The notes under the pieces were generated by a model, which was not told the origin of the DNA, did no database searches, and was given only the letters and a program-made list of their open reading frames with translations. A DNA stretch of 64,000 bases from Flavobacterium sp. Root901 (lineage in GTDB: Bacteria; Bacteroidota; Bacteroidia; Flavobacteriales; Flavobacteriaceae): the NCBI RefSeq assembly GCF_001429765.1, contig NZ_LMJB01000001.1, forward strand, positions 542,346-606,345, in the 5' to 3' direction. The translations under genes and the position numbers were made by a program. This document shows positions 9,591 through 17,759 of this stretch, piece by piece (position 1 is the first letter of the stretch; every line of letters starts with the position of its first letter).

Positions 9591-10793
9591 ATGCAAATGA
9601 TTTTCCTTAAAAAAACAAAGATACCACAAATACTTTTTTCTTTATTAGTTTTAAGTGCTTGTGGAAATGATAATAAAACAAAAACGGTTACTACTCCAGC
9701 AGTCGAAGATACTTTGCCCAAAATGAAGCCGTTAGGCCCTGAAAAGAAAATTTCTCAGGCTTACAAAAATTCGGTTATTGGCAGAATAAACCATTTTTAT
9801 AATAAAAACTGGCCTAACAACAGCATGAACGGAAGCTTTTTAGTAGCCCGAAATGGTCAGATTATTTTTGAAAGATATAATGGTTTTGCCAATAAAAATG
9901 AGGGTACAAATATAACGGCAGAAACTCCGGTACAAATTGCTTCTGTTAGTAAAGTTTTAACTGCTACTGCGATTTTAAAACTGGTAAATGCCGGTAAAAT
10001 AGATTTAGATCAAAAAGTAAATACGATCTTAAAAACATTTCCTTATGAAGAATGTACGATTAGAATGCTTTTAAGCCATCGTACGGGAATGCGTAATTAT
10101 GCTTATTTTACAGATCATGATAAATCGGTTTGGGACAGACACAATCAGCTTACGAATAAGGATATTTTAAACCTTTTGGCGACTAAAGACATTGGTTTAG
10201 AATCTAAGACCGGAACCCGTTTTAGTTATTGCAACACCAATTATGCCATGCTGGCGCTTATTATTGAAAAGATTACAGGTCTGAAATATAAAGATGCAAT
10301 GTCTGAAATGATTTTCAAACCTTTAGGAATGACACATACATATGTTTTTGATGATGACAAAGACAGAAAGAAAATTGTTCCTTCATATAAAGGAAATGGC
10401 GTTGAAATTGGTTTTGATTATCTTGACAATGTTTACGGAGATAAAAATGTTTTTTCAACTGTACGCGATCTTTTAAAATTTGACCGGGCAAGACAATCAC
10501 CAGACTTTTTAAAACCTGAATTGCTAAAACAAGTTTATACCGGTTACAGCAATGAACGTAAAGGAACTAAAAATTACGGTTTAGGAATCAGGATGATTAA
10601 TTGGGAAACCGGACAAAACTATTATTTCCATAACGGCTGGTGGCACGGTAACACTTCATCTTATATCACTTTAATGAAAGAGAACGTTACGATCATTGCT
10701 TTGTCTAACAAAATGACAAGAAACACCTATGCTGTGCGTAAATTAGCTCCTGTTTTTGGTGATTACCCTTTTAATTTTAAAGACGAAGAATAA
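9591..10793 (+). CDS. Serine beta-lactamase-family (class C/PBP-like) hydrolase lipoprotein
   Basis: The product has a lipoprotein signal peptide ending in LSAC (Cys24), then a penicillin-binding-protein-like or class C beta-lactamase-like domain. The SxxK motif is SVSK (Ser118/Lys121). A YxN motif is present as YCNTNY near residue 208, and the domain has the usual FLVARNGQIIFERYNG beta-strand pair before the active serine. Family members are peptidases, esterases or D-Ala carboxypeptidases acting in the periplasm; true beta-lactamase activity is not implied. The third motif is probably the HNGWWHGN segment near residue 346. A second ATG two codons in would also serve as a start. It is a single-gene unit followed by a repeat that can act as a terminator. 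Confidence 0.85.
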   Translation: MQMIFLKKTKIPQILFSLLVLSACGNDNKTKTVTTPAVEDTLPKMKPLGPEKKISQAYKNSVIGRINHFYNKNWPNNSMNGSFLVARNGQIIFERYNGFANKNEGTNITAETPVQIASVSKVLTATAILKLVNAGKIDLDQKVNTILKTFPYEECTIRMLLSHRTGMRNYAYFTDHDKSVWDRHNQLTNKDILNLLATKDIGLESKTGTRFSYCNTNYAMLALIIEKITGLKYKDAMSEMIFKPLGMTHTYVFDDDKDRKKIVPSYKGNGVEIGFDYLDNVYGDKNVFSTVRDLLKFDRARQSPDFLKPELLKQVYTGYSNERKGTKNYGLGIRMINWETGQNYYFHNGWWHGNTSSYITLMKENVTIIALSNKMTRNTYAVRKLAPVFGDYPFNFKDEE

Positions 10794-10800
10794 AATTATA

Positions 10801-10895
10801 GTCGTAAAGCCGAAAGCCCAAAGTCGTAAAGTCTTAAAAACCATTTGCCAATGCTGACTTTGGACTTTCGACTTTGGACTTTAAGACTTTTTTTT
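10801..10895 (+). repeat. AAAGTC-rich imperfect inverted repeat, probably acting as terminator
   Basis: The left arm (10801-10838) is built from tandem AAAGYCG-type units. It pairs imperfectly with the right arm (10856-10887), built from GACTTTGGACTTTCG-type units, around an 18-nt loop. Eight T residues follow directly, so the RNA could end the lipoprotein transcript. The iterated units suggest a dispersed intergenic repeat family rather than a simple terminator. Confidence 0.75.
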
Positions 10896-10928
10896 AAAAA
10901 ATTTAGCAGATAGTAATTTCAAAAACTC

Positions 10929-10936
10929 TAAATTTG
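10929..10936 (+). promoter_or_regulatory. Probable -7 box of tmRNA gene
   Basis: TAAATTTG is an exact TAnnTTTG match. It lies 14 bp before the mature tmRNA 5' end, which is consistent with a short 5' trailer removed by processing. Confidence 0.6.
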
Positions 10937-10950
10937 CAAACTTATTTTTT

Positions 10951-11345
10951 GGGGTCGACTGGTTTTGACAGCAAGTCGAATTGAACAGTAAGCACGTCGA
11001 GCATTGAGACCTTGCTCGTAAATATAAGATCTCAAACTTTTACACGGCGAAAATAATTACGCTTTAGCTGCATAATCCGAATCATAGTAAGATTGCGCCA
11101 CGTCTCTACAAGGTAGAGAAGCTGGATTCTCCTGGAAAGCCTTGGTTTGTGGCGTTCCGTTCAGGGGAACCGTAAAAATAAACCTAGATCTCCATGAGCT
11201 TCGGGTGGATTTCGAAAATTAAGAAGATAAGTGTTCGGTGGCTGTTTCTGGCCTAGCTTAACATCGAAAATCTAATCAGGAAATAAGCGTGTAGAAAGCT
11301 CTTTAGTTGCTTGTTTGGACCCGGGTTCGATTCCCGGCGACTCCA
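10951..11345 (+). ncRNA. ssrA: Transfer-messenger RNA (tmRNA)
   Basis: The RNA starts with GGGGTCGACTGGTTTTGACA and ends with GACCCGGGTTCGATTCCCGGCGACTCCA. The tRNA-like acceptor stem GGGGTCG pairs with CGACTCC, and the T-arm carries the GGTTCGATTCC loop. The tag frame at 11046-11075 reads GENNYALAA followed by TAA, the tag type expected in Bacteroidota, normally with an initial non-coded alanine. The 3' CCA is not encoded: A11345 is followed by CAA, so CCA must be added. tmRNA rescues stalled ribosomes with SmpB and marks nascent proteins for proteolysis. Confidence 0.97.
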
Positions 11346-11346
11346 C

Positions 11347-11383
11347 AAAAAAGCCTGTAAACTCTTTGTTTACAGGCTTTTTT
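11347..11383. terminator. Bidirectional terminator between ssrA and the STN-domain gene
   Basis: A 15-bp stem AAAAAAGCCTGTAAA / TTTACAGGCTTTTTT with a 7-nt loop. T-runs lie on both strands, so it serves tmRNA on the plus strand and the gene at 11390-13144 on the minus strand. Confidence 0.92.
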
Positions 11384-11389
11384 AACTTT

Positions 11390-13144
11390 CTAAAAAAACG
11401 TCAATCCAAAACTCCATCCTATCCATCCAATAATATCTTTACTATTATTGTTAATTACATTATAGCGTTTGGTGCGATCCTGAACAAATGTAGAAGTATT
11501 TAAATTTCCATCTTTATCTCTTTTTTCAGACCAATATAGATTAAAAGAAGGCCCCGCAGATAATGCCACACCTTTGAATAATTGAAAAGAAAAAGAAGAA
11601 TCAAATTTATTTAAGGAATTGTATCGGTCCCAATTTCCTAAATAAAGATATTGTGTGCTAAATTCAGGATTATAAGAAAAACGTTTTCCTAATGGAATGT
11701 TTTTTCCTAATCCAATTCCAAAAGAAAACAGCTTTTCTTCGTCATTTCGTTCGCTTCTTCCGGCCATCAAAATAGTATACATTTTATGATCTCCTGTTTT
11801 TACAGAAAGATTTACATCTGAGATTTCGTTGCTCGTAATGCTGATTTTTTTATAACCGCCTTTTTTAAAGTTTAACAAACCAAAACTATAACCAGACGGC
11901 GAATCTGTAATATTTACCAAGCCAAACTGAACTCCGTCTAATTCTTTGGCATAATTAAAAAGTCCGGCAATTTGAGCGCCTTGCACTTTATCTTTTCCAA
12001 TATTATAAATACCTGCAAACTGTAATCCGTTTTGTGAACCATTTACTGTATTATGAATCCCGGCTACCTGAAGTCCTTTTGAATCCTTATACACATTGTT
12101 GTAAATACCGGTCATTTGCAAACCAATCTGCGAACCTTTTACACTATTATGAATACCACTTATCTGCAATCCGTTCAAATTGCCAAAAACATTGTTATAG
12201 ATTCCGGCTAACTGAACTCCATTTACAGATCCGCCAACAGTATTAAATATTCCGGCCATTTGAAGTGCTTCGACATTCATACGGTTAATATTGTAAAGTC
12301 CGCCTATTTCTAAACCGCGAACTCCGGCATTATAACCGCCTAATACATTTAAGGAAAAATTATTGACAATTTGAGCATTCATCATACCGTGTGTGCTGAT
12401 ACTCGGAATTAACGAAGCCTGCACCGGAACCTTAGATATAAATCCGCCAATATTAAGCGATTGTATTTTTTGTTTTGAAGAAATAAAGAAACGCCCGATT
12501 CCTGATTTTTCAATTGCAGAGAAATCCCCGTCGATATAATCAGATGTTGATTTTCTATTTTCTTTCTGAATTTTAACCTCAGAAAGAAACATCGTAGTCA
12601 CCGTTTTATAATTTTCTTTAACAGCAGTTAACTCAATAGTTTGGGATATATTTTTTAACCGAAGTTCAAAAACGCCATCCTTATTCGTCAATGTCGACTG
12701 CAGTGCATTTTTTTCAATTACACTGACGTTTTCAAGACGTTTATTGGTTTGCACATCTATAATGTAACCGCTTACGATTTGCTGCTGATCGTTAGTGCTG
12801 TTTTTTTCTAATACAAAAGCAAGTTCTAAAGGAGCATAACGAACAATAATAAAACCTGGCGATTCTTTATATTCGTATCGATTACCCAACAGCTGGTCTA
12901 AAGTTCCTCTAATAGTAGAATTAGCGGTATTGATGCTGACAATGCTGTCCTTTACAGCCAGTTTTCCGTAATAAGCAAATCTAAAATTTCCTTTTTCTTC
13001 CATTAAGTCCAAAATACTGCCTAATGGTTTCTTATCCGCCTGAACAGATATTTCGTTGTCTAATATAGCCTGAGCATTCACTTTAAGAAAAACACCCGAA
13101 AAAAATACAATTAATGCAAAAATAAACTTTGAGCTGTTTAGCAT
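11390..13144 (-). CDS. STN-domain outer-membrane protein with carboxypeptidase-like domain and 16-residue GLQxAGIxN repeats
   Basis: The 584-residue product has a signal peptide ending VNAQA. An STN (secretin/TonB short N-terminal) domain follows at about residues 28-105. A carboxypeptidase-regulatory-like domain (IVSGYIIDVQTNKRLENVSV...) covers about 123-195. Then comes an array of 16-residue repeats of the form GLQxAGIxNxVxGSxx; five to six clear copies and several degenerate flanking ones lie between about residues 255 and 400. They resemble the surface repeat family known from Leptospira LA_2272-type proteins. The C-terminal about 150 residues have alternating beta-strand character ending WSFGLTFF, as expected of an outer-membrane barrel. 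The product is probably inserted in the outer membrane with the STN domain in the periplasm. The ligand is unknown. Confidence 0.7.
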   Translation of the reverse strand: MLNSSKFIFALIVFFSGVFLKVNAQAILDNEISVQADKKPLGSILDLMEEKGNFRFAYYGKLAVKDSIVSINTANSTIRGTLDQLLGNRYEYKESPGFIIVRYAPLELAFVLEKNSTNDQQQIVSGYIIDVQTNKRLENVSVIEKNALQSTLTNKDGVFELRLKNISQTIELTAVKENYKTVTTMFLSEVKIQKENRKSTSDYIDGDFSAIEKSGIGRFFISSKQKIQSLNIGGFISKVPVQASLIPSISTHGMMNAQIVNNFSLNVLGGYNAGVRGLEIGGLYNINRMNVEALQMAGIFNTVGGSVNGVQLAGIYNNVFGNLNGLQISGIHNSVKGSQIGLQMTGIYNNVYKDSKGLQVAGIHNTVNGSQNGLQFAGIYNIGKDKVQGAQIAGLFNYAKELDGVQFGLVNITDSPSGYSFGLLNFKKGGYKKISITSNEISDVNLSVKTGDHKMYTILMAGRSERNDEEKLFSFGIGLGKNIPLGKRFSYNPEFSTQYLYLGNWDRYNSLNKFDSSFSFQLFKGVALSAGPSFNLYWSEKRDKDGNLNTSTFVQDRTKRYNVINNNSKDIIGWIGWSFGLTFF

Positions 13145-13408
13145 ATAAAGGAATTACTCTACTATTATCTGCAAAATAACAAAAAGTGTTTTAACTTATA
13201 TAATTTCTGACACGATTAATTTTGTTCATTATACCAAAAGGTAAGCATCAATAATCCGTTTAAAATAAGTGGTCTTTTTATTTTCATTTTCAAGAGTCAT
13301 AAACCTAAAATAAGTTTATTTTTTACACTTAAAAAACTATCACAAAAAACCCTAAATGTGGACTATTTTGCCCCTGCTTTTTCATCATTTTTCTCTAACT
13401 TAGCAGTC

Positions 13409-13487
13409 TACATTTTAAAATGTAAGATTAAAACAAACTTTGTTTTTCTGCAAAATACTGAATGAGAAATAATTACCGTTATTTCTC
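13409..13487 (+). promoter_or_regulatory. Palindrome and hairpin upstream of gnd
   Basis: The 395-bp gap before gnd contains the perfect 16-bp palindrome TACATTTTAAAATGTA (13409-13424). It also contains a 9-bp hairpin GAGAAATAA-TTACCG-TTATTTCTC (13464-13487) followed by TTACTTTTTTA. The first could be an operator. The second lies about 50 bp before the gnd ATG and could be a leader hairpin or attenuator. The rest of the gap shows no gene. Confidence 0.45.
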
Positions 13488-13539
13488 TTACTTTTTTACT
13501 GCAAAAACATTCTTCTAATAATTTAGTTAATTGAAAACT

Positions 13540-14949
13540 ATGAGCAAATTTGATTTTGGAATTGTAGGACTTGGTGTAATGGGCCGTAACCTACTTTTAA
13601 ATATTGCAAGCCACAACTTCGCGGCCGCAGGTTTAGACTTAGACACTGAAAAAGTCAACTCTCTTCAACAAGAAGCCGATTCTGATCATACAATTGAAGC
13701 AACAACAGATGTTAAACATTTTGTGGAGCTTATTCAACAGCCAAGAGCAATTATGTTATTGGTTCCTGCCGGAAAACCGGTTGACAGTGCCATTGCAAGT
13801 TTATTGCCTCATTTAGACAAAGGAGATATTATTATTGATGGCGGAAATACATACTTCACCGATACTGACCGAAGATTTCTGGAATTATCTGAAAAAGGAA
13901 TTCACTTTTTTGGAATGGGAATCTCTGGCGGAGAAAAAGGTGCGAGATTTGGCCCTGCAATGATGCCGGGAGGCGATCAGAAAGCATACGAAAGACTTCG
14001 CCCTATTTTTGAAGCTATTGCAGCAAAAGTTGACGGGGAACCTTGTGTAGAATATTTAGGAAACGGTTCTGCAGGTAACTATGTAAAAATGGTTCACAAT
14101 GGAATTGAATACGGAATCATGCAGTTGATTTCTGAGATTTATGATCTGATGAAAAGAGGTTATAATCTTGATGATGCAACAATTCAAAAAACTTTTGAAG
14201 AATGGAACCAGACGGATGATCTTAGATCGTACTTGATCGAAATTACCGGAAAAATCCTGAAACAAAAAGATGAAGACGGAAGTCTGCTTATCAATAAAAT
14301 TTCAGATTGGGCAAAATCTAAAGGAACAGGAAAATGGACTTCTCAAAATGCAATGGATTTACAAGTTCCGGTTCCAACAATCGACGCAGCAGTCAATATG
14401 CGTGATATGTCTAAAACAAAGCCGGAAAGAATTGAAGCTGCCAAAAAACTGGTTTGGAATTCTGACGCCGCTGATATAAATACAAACGAAGCCGTAGCGG
14501 CATTAAAATCAGCTTTGTATTTCTCTATTGTAGTAACTTATGCCCAGGGTCTGGCACAACTTTATACGGCATCTAAAGAATATAATTACGGATTAAATCT
14601 GGAAACTGTTGCCAAAATATGGCGAGGCGGATGTATTATTCGTGCTTCTATTTTAGAAGATTTCAGAAAAGCATACGTTTCAAAATCAGATTTACCAAAT
14701 TTACTTTTAGATTCAGGAATCGCTTCAAAATTAACAGCGAACCAGCAAGGAATAAGGACTGCAGTTCAGTTTGCTGTCCAAAAAGGATTACCTGTGGCAG
14801 GATTAATGAATTCATTAGCTTATTTTGATGCTTACCGATCTGAAAATCTTCCAACAAATCTAATTCAGGCGCAGCGTGATTTCTTCGGGGCGCATACTTA
14901 CGAGCGTATTGACACCGCCGGAGTTTTCCATACTCAATGGTCTGAATAA
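13540..14949 (+). CDS. gnd: 6-phosphogluconate dehydrogenase, decarboxylating
   Basis: The enzyme oxidises 6-phosphogluconate with NADP+ to ribulose 5-phosphate and CO2. The N-terminal dinucleotide motif is GIVGLGVMGRNL. The family signatures GISGGEKGARFGPAMMPGG and KMVHNGIEYG (catalytic Lys and substrate-binding Asn) are present. The last about 180 residues form the all-alpha domain and end AGVFHTQWSE. An upstream in-frame TTG at 13531 would add three residues; I take the ATG at 13540, giving 469 residues, the normal family length. It is the first gene of the gnd-zwf-pgl operon: the next ATG is 27 bp downstream. Confidence 0.96.
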   Translation: MSKFDFGIVGLGVMGRNLLLNIASHNFAAAGLDLDTEKVNSLQQEADSDHTIEATTDVKHFVELIQQPRAIMLLVPAGKPVDSAIASLLPHLDKGDIIIDGGNTYFTDTDRRFLELSEKGIHFFGMGISGGEKGARFGPAMMPGGDQKAYERLRPIFEAIAAKVDGEPCVEYLGNGSAGNYVKMVHNGIEYGIMQLISEIYDLMKRGYNLDDATIQKTFEEWNQTDDLRSYLIEITGKILKQKDEDGSLLINKISDWAKSKGTGKWTSQNAMDLQVPVPTIDAAVNMRDMSKTKPERIEAAKKLVWNSDAADINTNEAVAALKSALYFSIVVTYAQGLAQLYTASKEYNYGLNLETVAKIWRGGCIIRASILEDFRKAYVSKSDLPNLLLDSGIASKLTANQQGIRTAVQFAVQKGLPVAGLMNSLAYFDAYRSENLPTNLIQAQRDFFGAHTYERIDTAGVFHTQWSE

Positions 14950-14976
14950 GAACTTAAAGCAACACAACTACACACA

Positions 14977-16509
14977 ATGACTAAAAATAAACTAAAAAAT
15001 CCAACAATCATTGTTATTTTTGGAGGAACCGGAGATTTGGCAAAGAGAAAACTCTTTCCCGCTTTTCAAAATCTGTATCTTGACGGACGTATGTCTGAAA
15101 AGTTTCAGATTATTGCTCTTGGAAGAGCAGAAAAAACCAATGAAGATTTTCGCAGTTATGTCTTAGAAAACTTAAACACTTTTTCAAGAAGAAAAGGCAT
15201 TTCTGACCCTGAAACAGAAAAATTTCTTTCTCATATTACTTATCATAGTCTTGATATTGATAAGGAAGAATCTTATATCGGATTAAACGAAAAGATCAAC
15301 ACTTTTGATCTGGCTTTTGGAGAACGTGCCAATCGTCTTTTTTATCTTTCGATTACGCCTTCTTTCATTTCGACGATTTCAAGCAATATCAAAAAGATTG
15401 GACTTGCCGCAAACCCGAAACAGGATCGTATTATTATTGAAAAACCTTTTGGTTACGATAAAGCCTCTGCAATCGAATTGAACGAAATGCTTTCGCAGAC
15501 TTTCAAAGAAGAGCAGATTTACAGAATCGACCATTATTTAGGTAAAGAAACTGTTCAGAATATTTTGGCTTTCCGTTTTGGAAATTCAATGTTTGAACCT
15601 TTATGGAGCCGTAATTTTATTGATTTTGTTCAGATCACCGTTGCAGAAGAAGTGGGCGTTGAAGAACGAGGCGGATTTTATGAAGGTGTTGGCGCTTTAA
15701 AAGATATGATTCAGAATCATTTGCTTCAAATTTTGTGTATGACGGCTATGGAAGCTCCTGCATCATTAAATGCAGATGACATACGTAATCGTAAAGCAGA
15801 TGTTTTAAAATCAATTCGCCGCATTAAACCGGAAGAAGTTGATCATTATATTGTAAGAGGCCAGTATGGTCCGGGTGAAATAAAAGGAACTCCGGTTCCG
15901 GGATATCGTCAGGACAAAGGAATTGCTCCGGATTCTAATACCGAAACTTATGTGGCAATGAAAATATATCTGGATAACTGGAGATGGCAGGGAATTCCTT
16001 TTTACCTCCGATCCGGAAAAAGAATGGAAGAAAAACAATCTTCTATTATTATCCAGTTTAAGCCAGTTCCGCATTCTGCATTTTCTTATGGAAAAGAAGG
16101 AATGACACCAAACCGACTGATTATCAACATTCAGCCAGCAATGGATATTAAACTGCAGTTTATGACCAAAAAACCGGGGCTTTCACTTTCATTGCGACCT
16201 GCAGAAATGGTTTTTGACTATTTTGCGTGTTCTACAATGTCACCGGAAGCTTATGAAACCTTAATTGCAGATGCTTTGTTAGGAGATCCTACCCTATTTA
16301 TGCGCTGGGATCAGGTGGAAGAAGCCTGGGATGCTATTGATACCATTCAGCAGGTATGGAAAACTGTTGCTCCAACTAATTTCCCTAATTATAAAGCCGG
16401 AAGCTGGGGACCGGAAGAAGCAGACGAATTATTGGCTCGCCAGGGACATGCCTGGATTCCAAATACACAAACCAAAGAAGATCTTATAGAAGATGATAAA
16501 AATATATAA
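14977..16509 (+). CDS. zwf: Glucose-6-phosphate 1-dehydrogenase
   Basis: Catalyses NADP+-dependent oxidation of glucose 6-phosphate to 6-phosphogluconolactone, the entry step of the oxidative pentose-phosphate pathway. The N-terminal cofactor motif is IFGGTGDLAKRKLFPA. The active-site signature RIDHYLGKETVQN and the IIIEKPFGYD substrate loop are both intact. The 510-residue length is typical. The last 17 bp overlap the start of pgl, indicating translational coupling, and gnd lies directly upstream. The three genes therefore encode the whole oxidative branch, a main NADPH source. Confidence 0.97.
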   Translation: MTKNKLKNPTIIVIFGGTGDLAKRKLFPAFQNLYLDGRMSEKFQIIALGRAEKTNEDFRSYVLENLNTFSRRKGISDPETEKFLSHITYHSLDIDKEESYIGLNEKINTFDLAFGERANRLFYLSITPSFISTISSNIKKIGLAANPKQDRIIIEKPFGYDKASAIELNEMLSQTFKEEQIYRIDHYLGKETVQNILAFRFGNSMFEPLWSRNFIDFVQITVAEEVGVEERGGFYEGVGALKDMIQNHLLQILCMTAMEAPASLNADDIRNRKADVLKSIRRIKPEEVDHYIVRGQYGPGEIKGTPVPGYRQDKGIAPDSNTETYVAMKIYLDNWRWQGIPFYLRSGKRMEEKQSSIIIQFKPVPHSAFSYGKEGMTPNRLIINIQPAMDIKLQFMTKKPGLSLSLRPAEMVFDYFACSTMSPEAYETLIADALLGDPTLFMRWDQVEEAWDAIDTIQQVWKTVAPTNFPNYKAGSWGPEEADELLARQGHAWIPNTQTKEDLIEDDKNI

Positions 16510-17209
16510 TAACACTGAAGAAATTAATAGTAAAGCTGCAGACCTTTTTATAGAATCAGCACAAAAAGCAATTACTGAAAAAGGCAAATTTACAGCGGTT
16601 CTTACCGGAGGTTCTTCTCCTGCGGGAATTTACAAACTATTAGCTTCTGATGTTTACAAAACTAAAATAGACTGGAGTAAAGTTTTTATTTTTTGGGGCG
16701 ATGAACGCTGGGTACCTCTTAATGATGATTTGAGTAATGCAAAAATGTCTTACGAAACATTATTGAACCATGTTGCCATTCCAAAAGAAAACATCTTTGA
16801 AATGTATAAAGATGGTGTTACACCAGAAACTTATGCTGCTGAATACGAACAGTCAATTAAAAAGGTTTTAGGCGATGAAGGAAAATTTGACCTTATTTTA
16901 TTAGGCATGGGTGATGATGGACATACTGCGTCACTTTTTCCGGGTCAGGCAGTTTTAGAAGAACAAAATAAATGGGTTGACGCTTATTATTTAGCTCCTC
17001 AAAGCATGTACCGTATTACACTTACAGCCCCATTAATAAACAAAGCCGAGAAAATAATCGTAGTAGCTTTTGGTGAAAAAAAAGCACACGCTTTGAAAGA
17101 AGTAACAGCCGGCGTATACAACCCGTCGCTTTATCCTATGCAGTTAATTAAACCTGTTTCCGGGGAATTATTATTTCTTGTAGATAAAAGTGCTGCGGGA
17201 ACAAATTAA
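16493..17209 (+). CDS. pgl: 6-phosphogluconolactonase
   Basis: Hydrolyses 6-phosphogluconolactone to 6-phosphogluconate, linking the zwf and gnd reactions. It is a 238-residue cytoplasmic protein of the DevB/SOL (glucosamine-6-phosphate isomerase-like) family. The sugar-phosphate loop TGGSSPAGIYKLL, the WGDERWVP motif and LLGMGDDGHTASLFPG are present. The ATG at 16493 lies inside the end of zwf. A terminator follows at 17233. Confidence 0.95.
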   Translation: MIKIYNNTEEINSKAADLFIESAQKAITEKGKFTAVLTGGSSPAGIYKLLASDVYKTKIDWSKVFIFWGDERWVPLNDDLSNAKMSYETLLNHVAIPKENIFEMYKDGVTPETYAAEYEQSIKKVLGDEGKFDLILLGMGDDGHTASLFPGQAVLEEQNKWVDAYYLAPQSMYRITLTAPLINKAEKIIVVAFGEKKAHALKEVTAGVYNPSLYPMQLIKPVSGELLFLVDKSAAGTN

Positions 17210-17232
17210 GGATTTGTTTTAAAATCTATAAT

Positions 17233-17264
17233 AAAAAGTTTATACTGCAAAGTATAAACTTTTT
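17233..17264. terminator. Terminator between pgl and the receiver gene (convergent)
   Basis: A perfect 13-bp stem AAAAAGTTTATAC / GTATAAACTTTTT with a 6-nt loop. It can stop transcription from both sides. Confidence 0.9.
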
Positions 17265-17299
17265 ATTTATTGAAAACCGCAGAATTTAGATTATTGATT

Positions 17300-17755
17300 T
17301 TAGCTGCAGGTAAAAATATGTTTGGAGCCGCTTTTCTGGAAATTGATTAAAGCTTCTTTTAAGTCACCTCCCAAATTGGAGGTAATGACCCGTAATACTT
17401 CTTTTAAATCTTTAAAATTATTTGGTTTTACAAAATAACACATAGAACCTAAACCAGATGCCGATTCCATATCTTTTTTATGCGAAGATGTAGAAATCAT
17501 AATTACAGGAATGTCCTGATAATCTGCATTTTTCTTTAACAATGTAAGACAGTCCCACCCATTCATAATAGGCATATTGAGATCCAGAAAAATAAGTTCC
17601 GGCTTTTCAGTAATCCCATTTAATATTTCAAATACTTCCTTACCATTTGCTGCACAATGACACACAATATCTTCATCTATCTCTTCTAAAGCCTCACAAA
17701 ACATTTCTGTATCATCTATATCATCATCAGCTAATAAAATTATTTTCTTTTTCAT
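17300..17755 (-). CDS. Receiver-only response regulator (Rcp1-like)
   Basis: A single CheY-type receiver domain with no output domain. It has the acidic pocket LLADDDIDD, the phospho-acceptor Asp in LIFLDLNMP, the Thr/Ser position in VIMISTSSH and the conserved Lys in YFVKPNN. The ATG chosen is at 17755 (MKKKIILLADDD); the upstream TTG would add 15 residues inside the kinase gene without domain meaning. The start is 4 bp after the kinase stop codon, so the two are co-transcribed. Receiver-only partners of multi-PAS kinases usually act through protein interaction or as phosphorelay intermediates. Confidence 0.9.
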   Translation of the reverse strand: MKKKIILLADDDIDDTEMFCEALEEIDEDIVCHCAANGKEVFEILNGITEKPELIFLDLNMPIMNGWDCLTLLKKNADYQDIPVIMISTSSHKKDMESASGLGSMCYFVKPNNFKDLKEVLRVITSNLGGDLKEALINFQKSGSKHIFTCS

Positions 17756-17759
17756 AACA

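Noticed and set aside
11315..11503. 62-residue plus-strand ORF over the ssrA end
   Set aside because: It spans the tRNA-like end of tmRNA, the terminator and antisense of the STN-domain gene; not a gene.
13531..13539. TTG start for gnd
   Set aside because: The ATG at 13540 gives the normal N-terminus SKFDFGIVGLG; the TTG adds only three residues.
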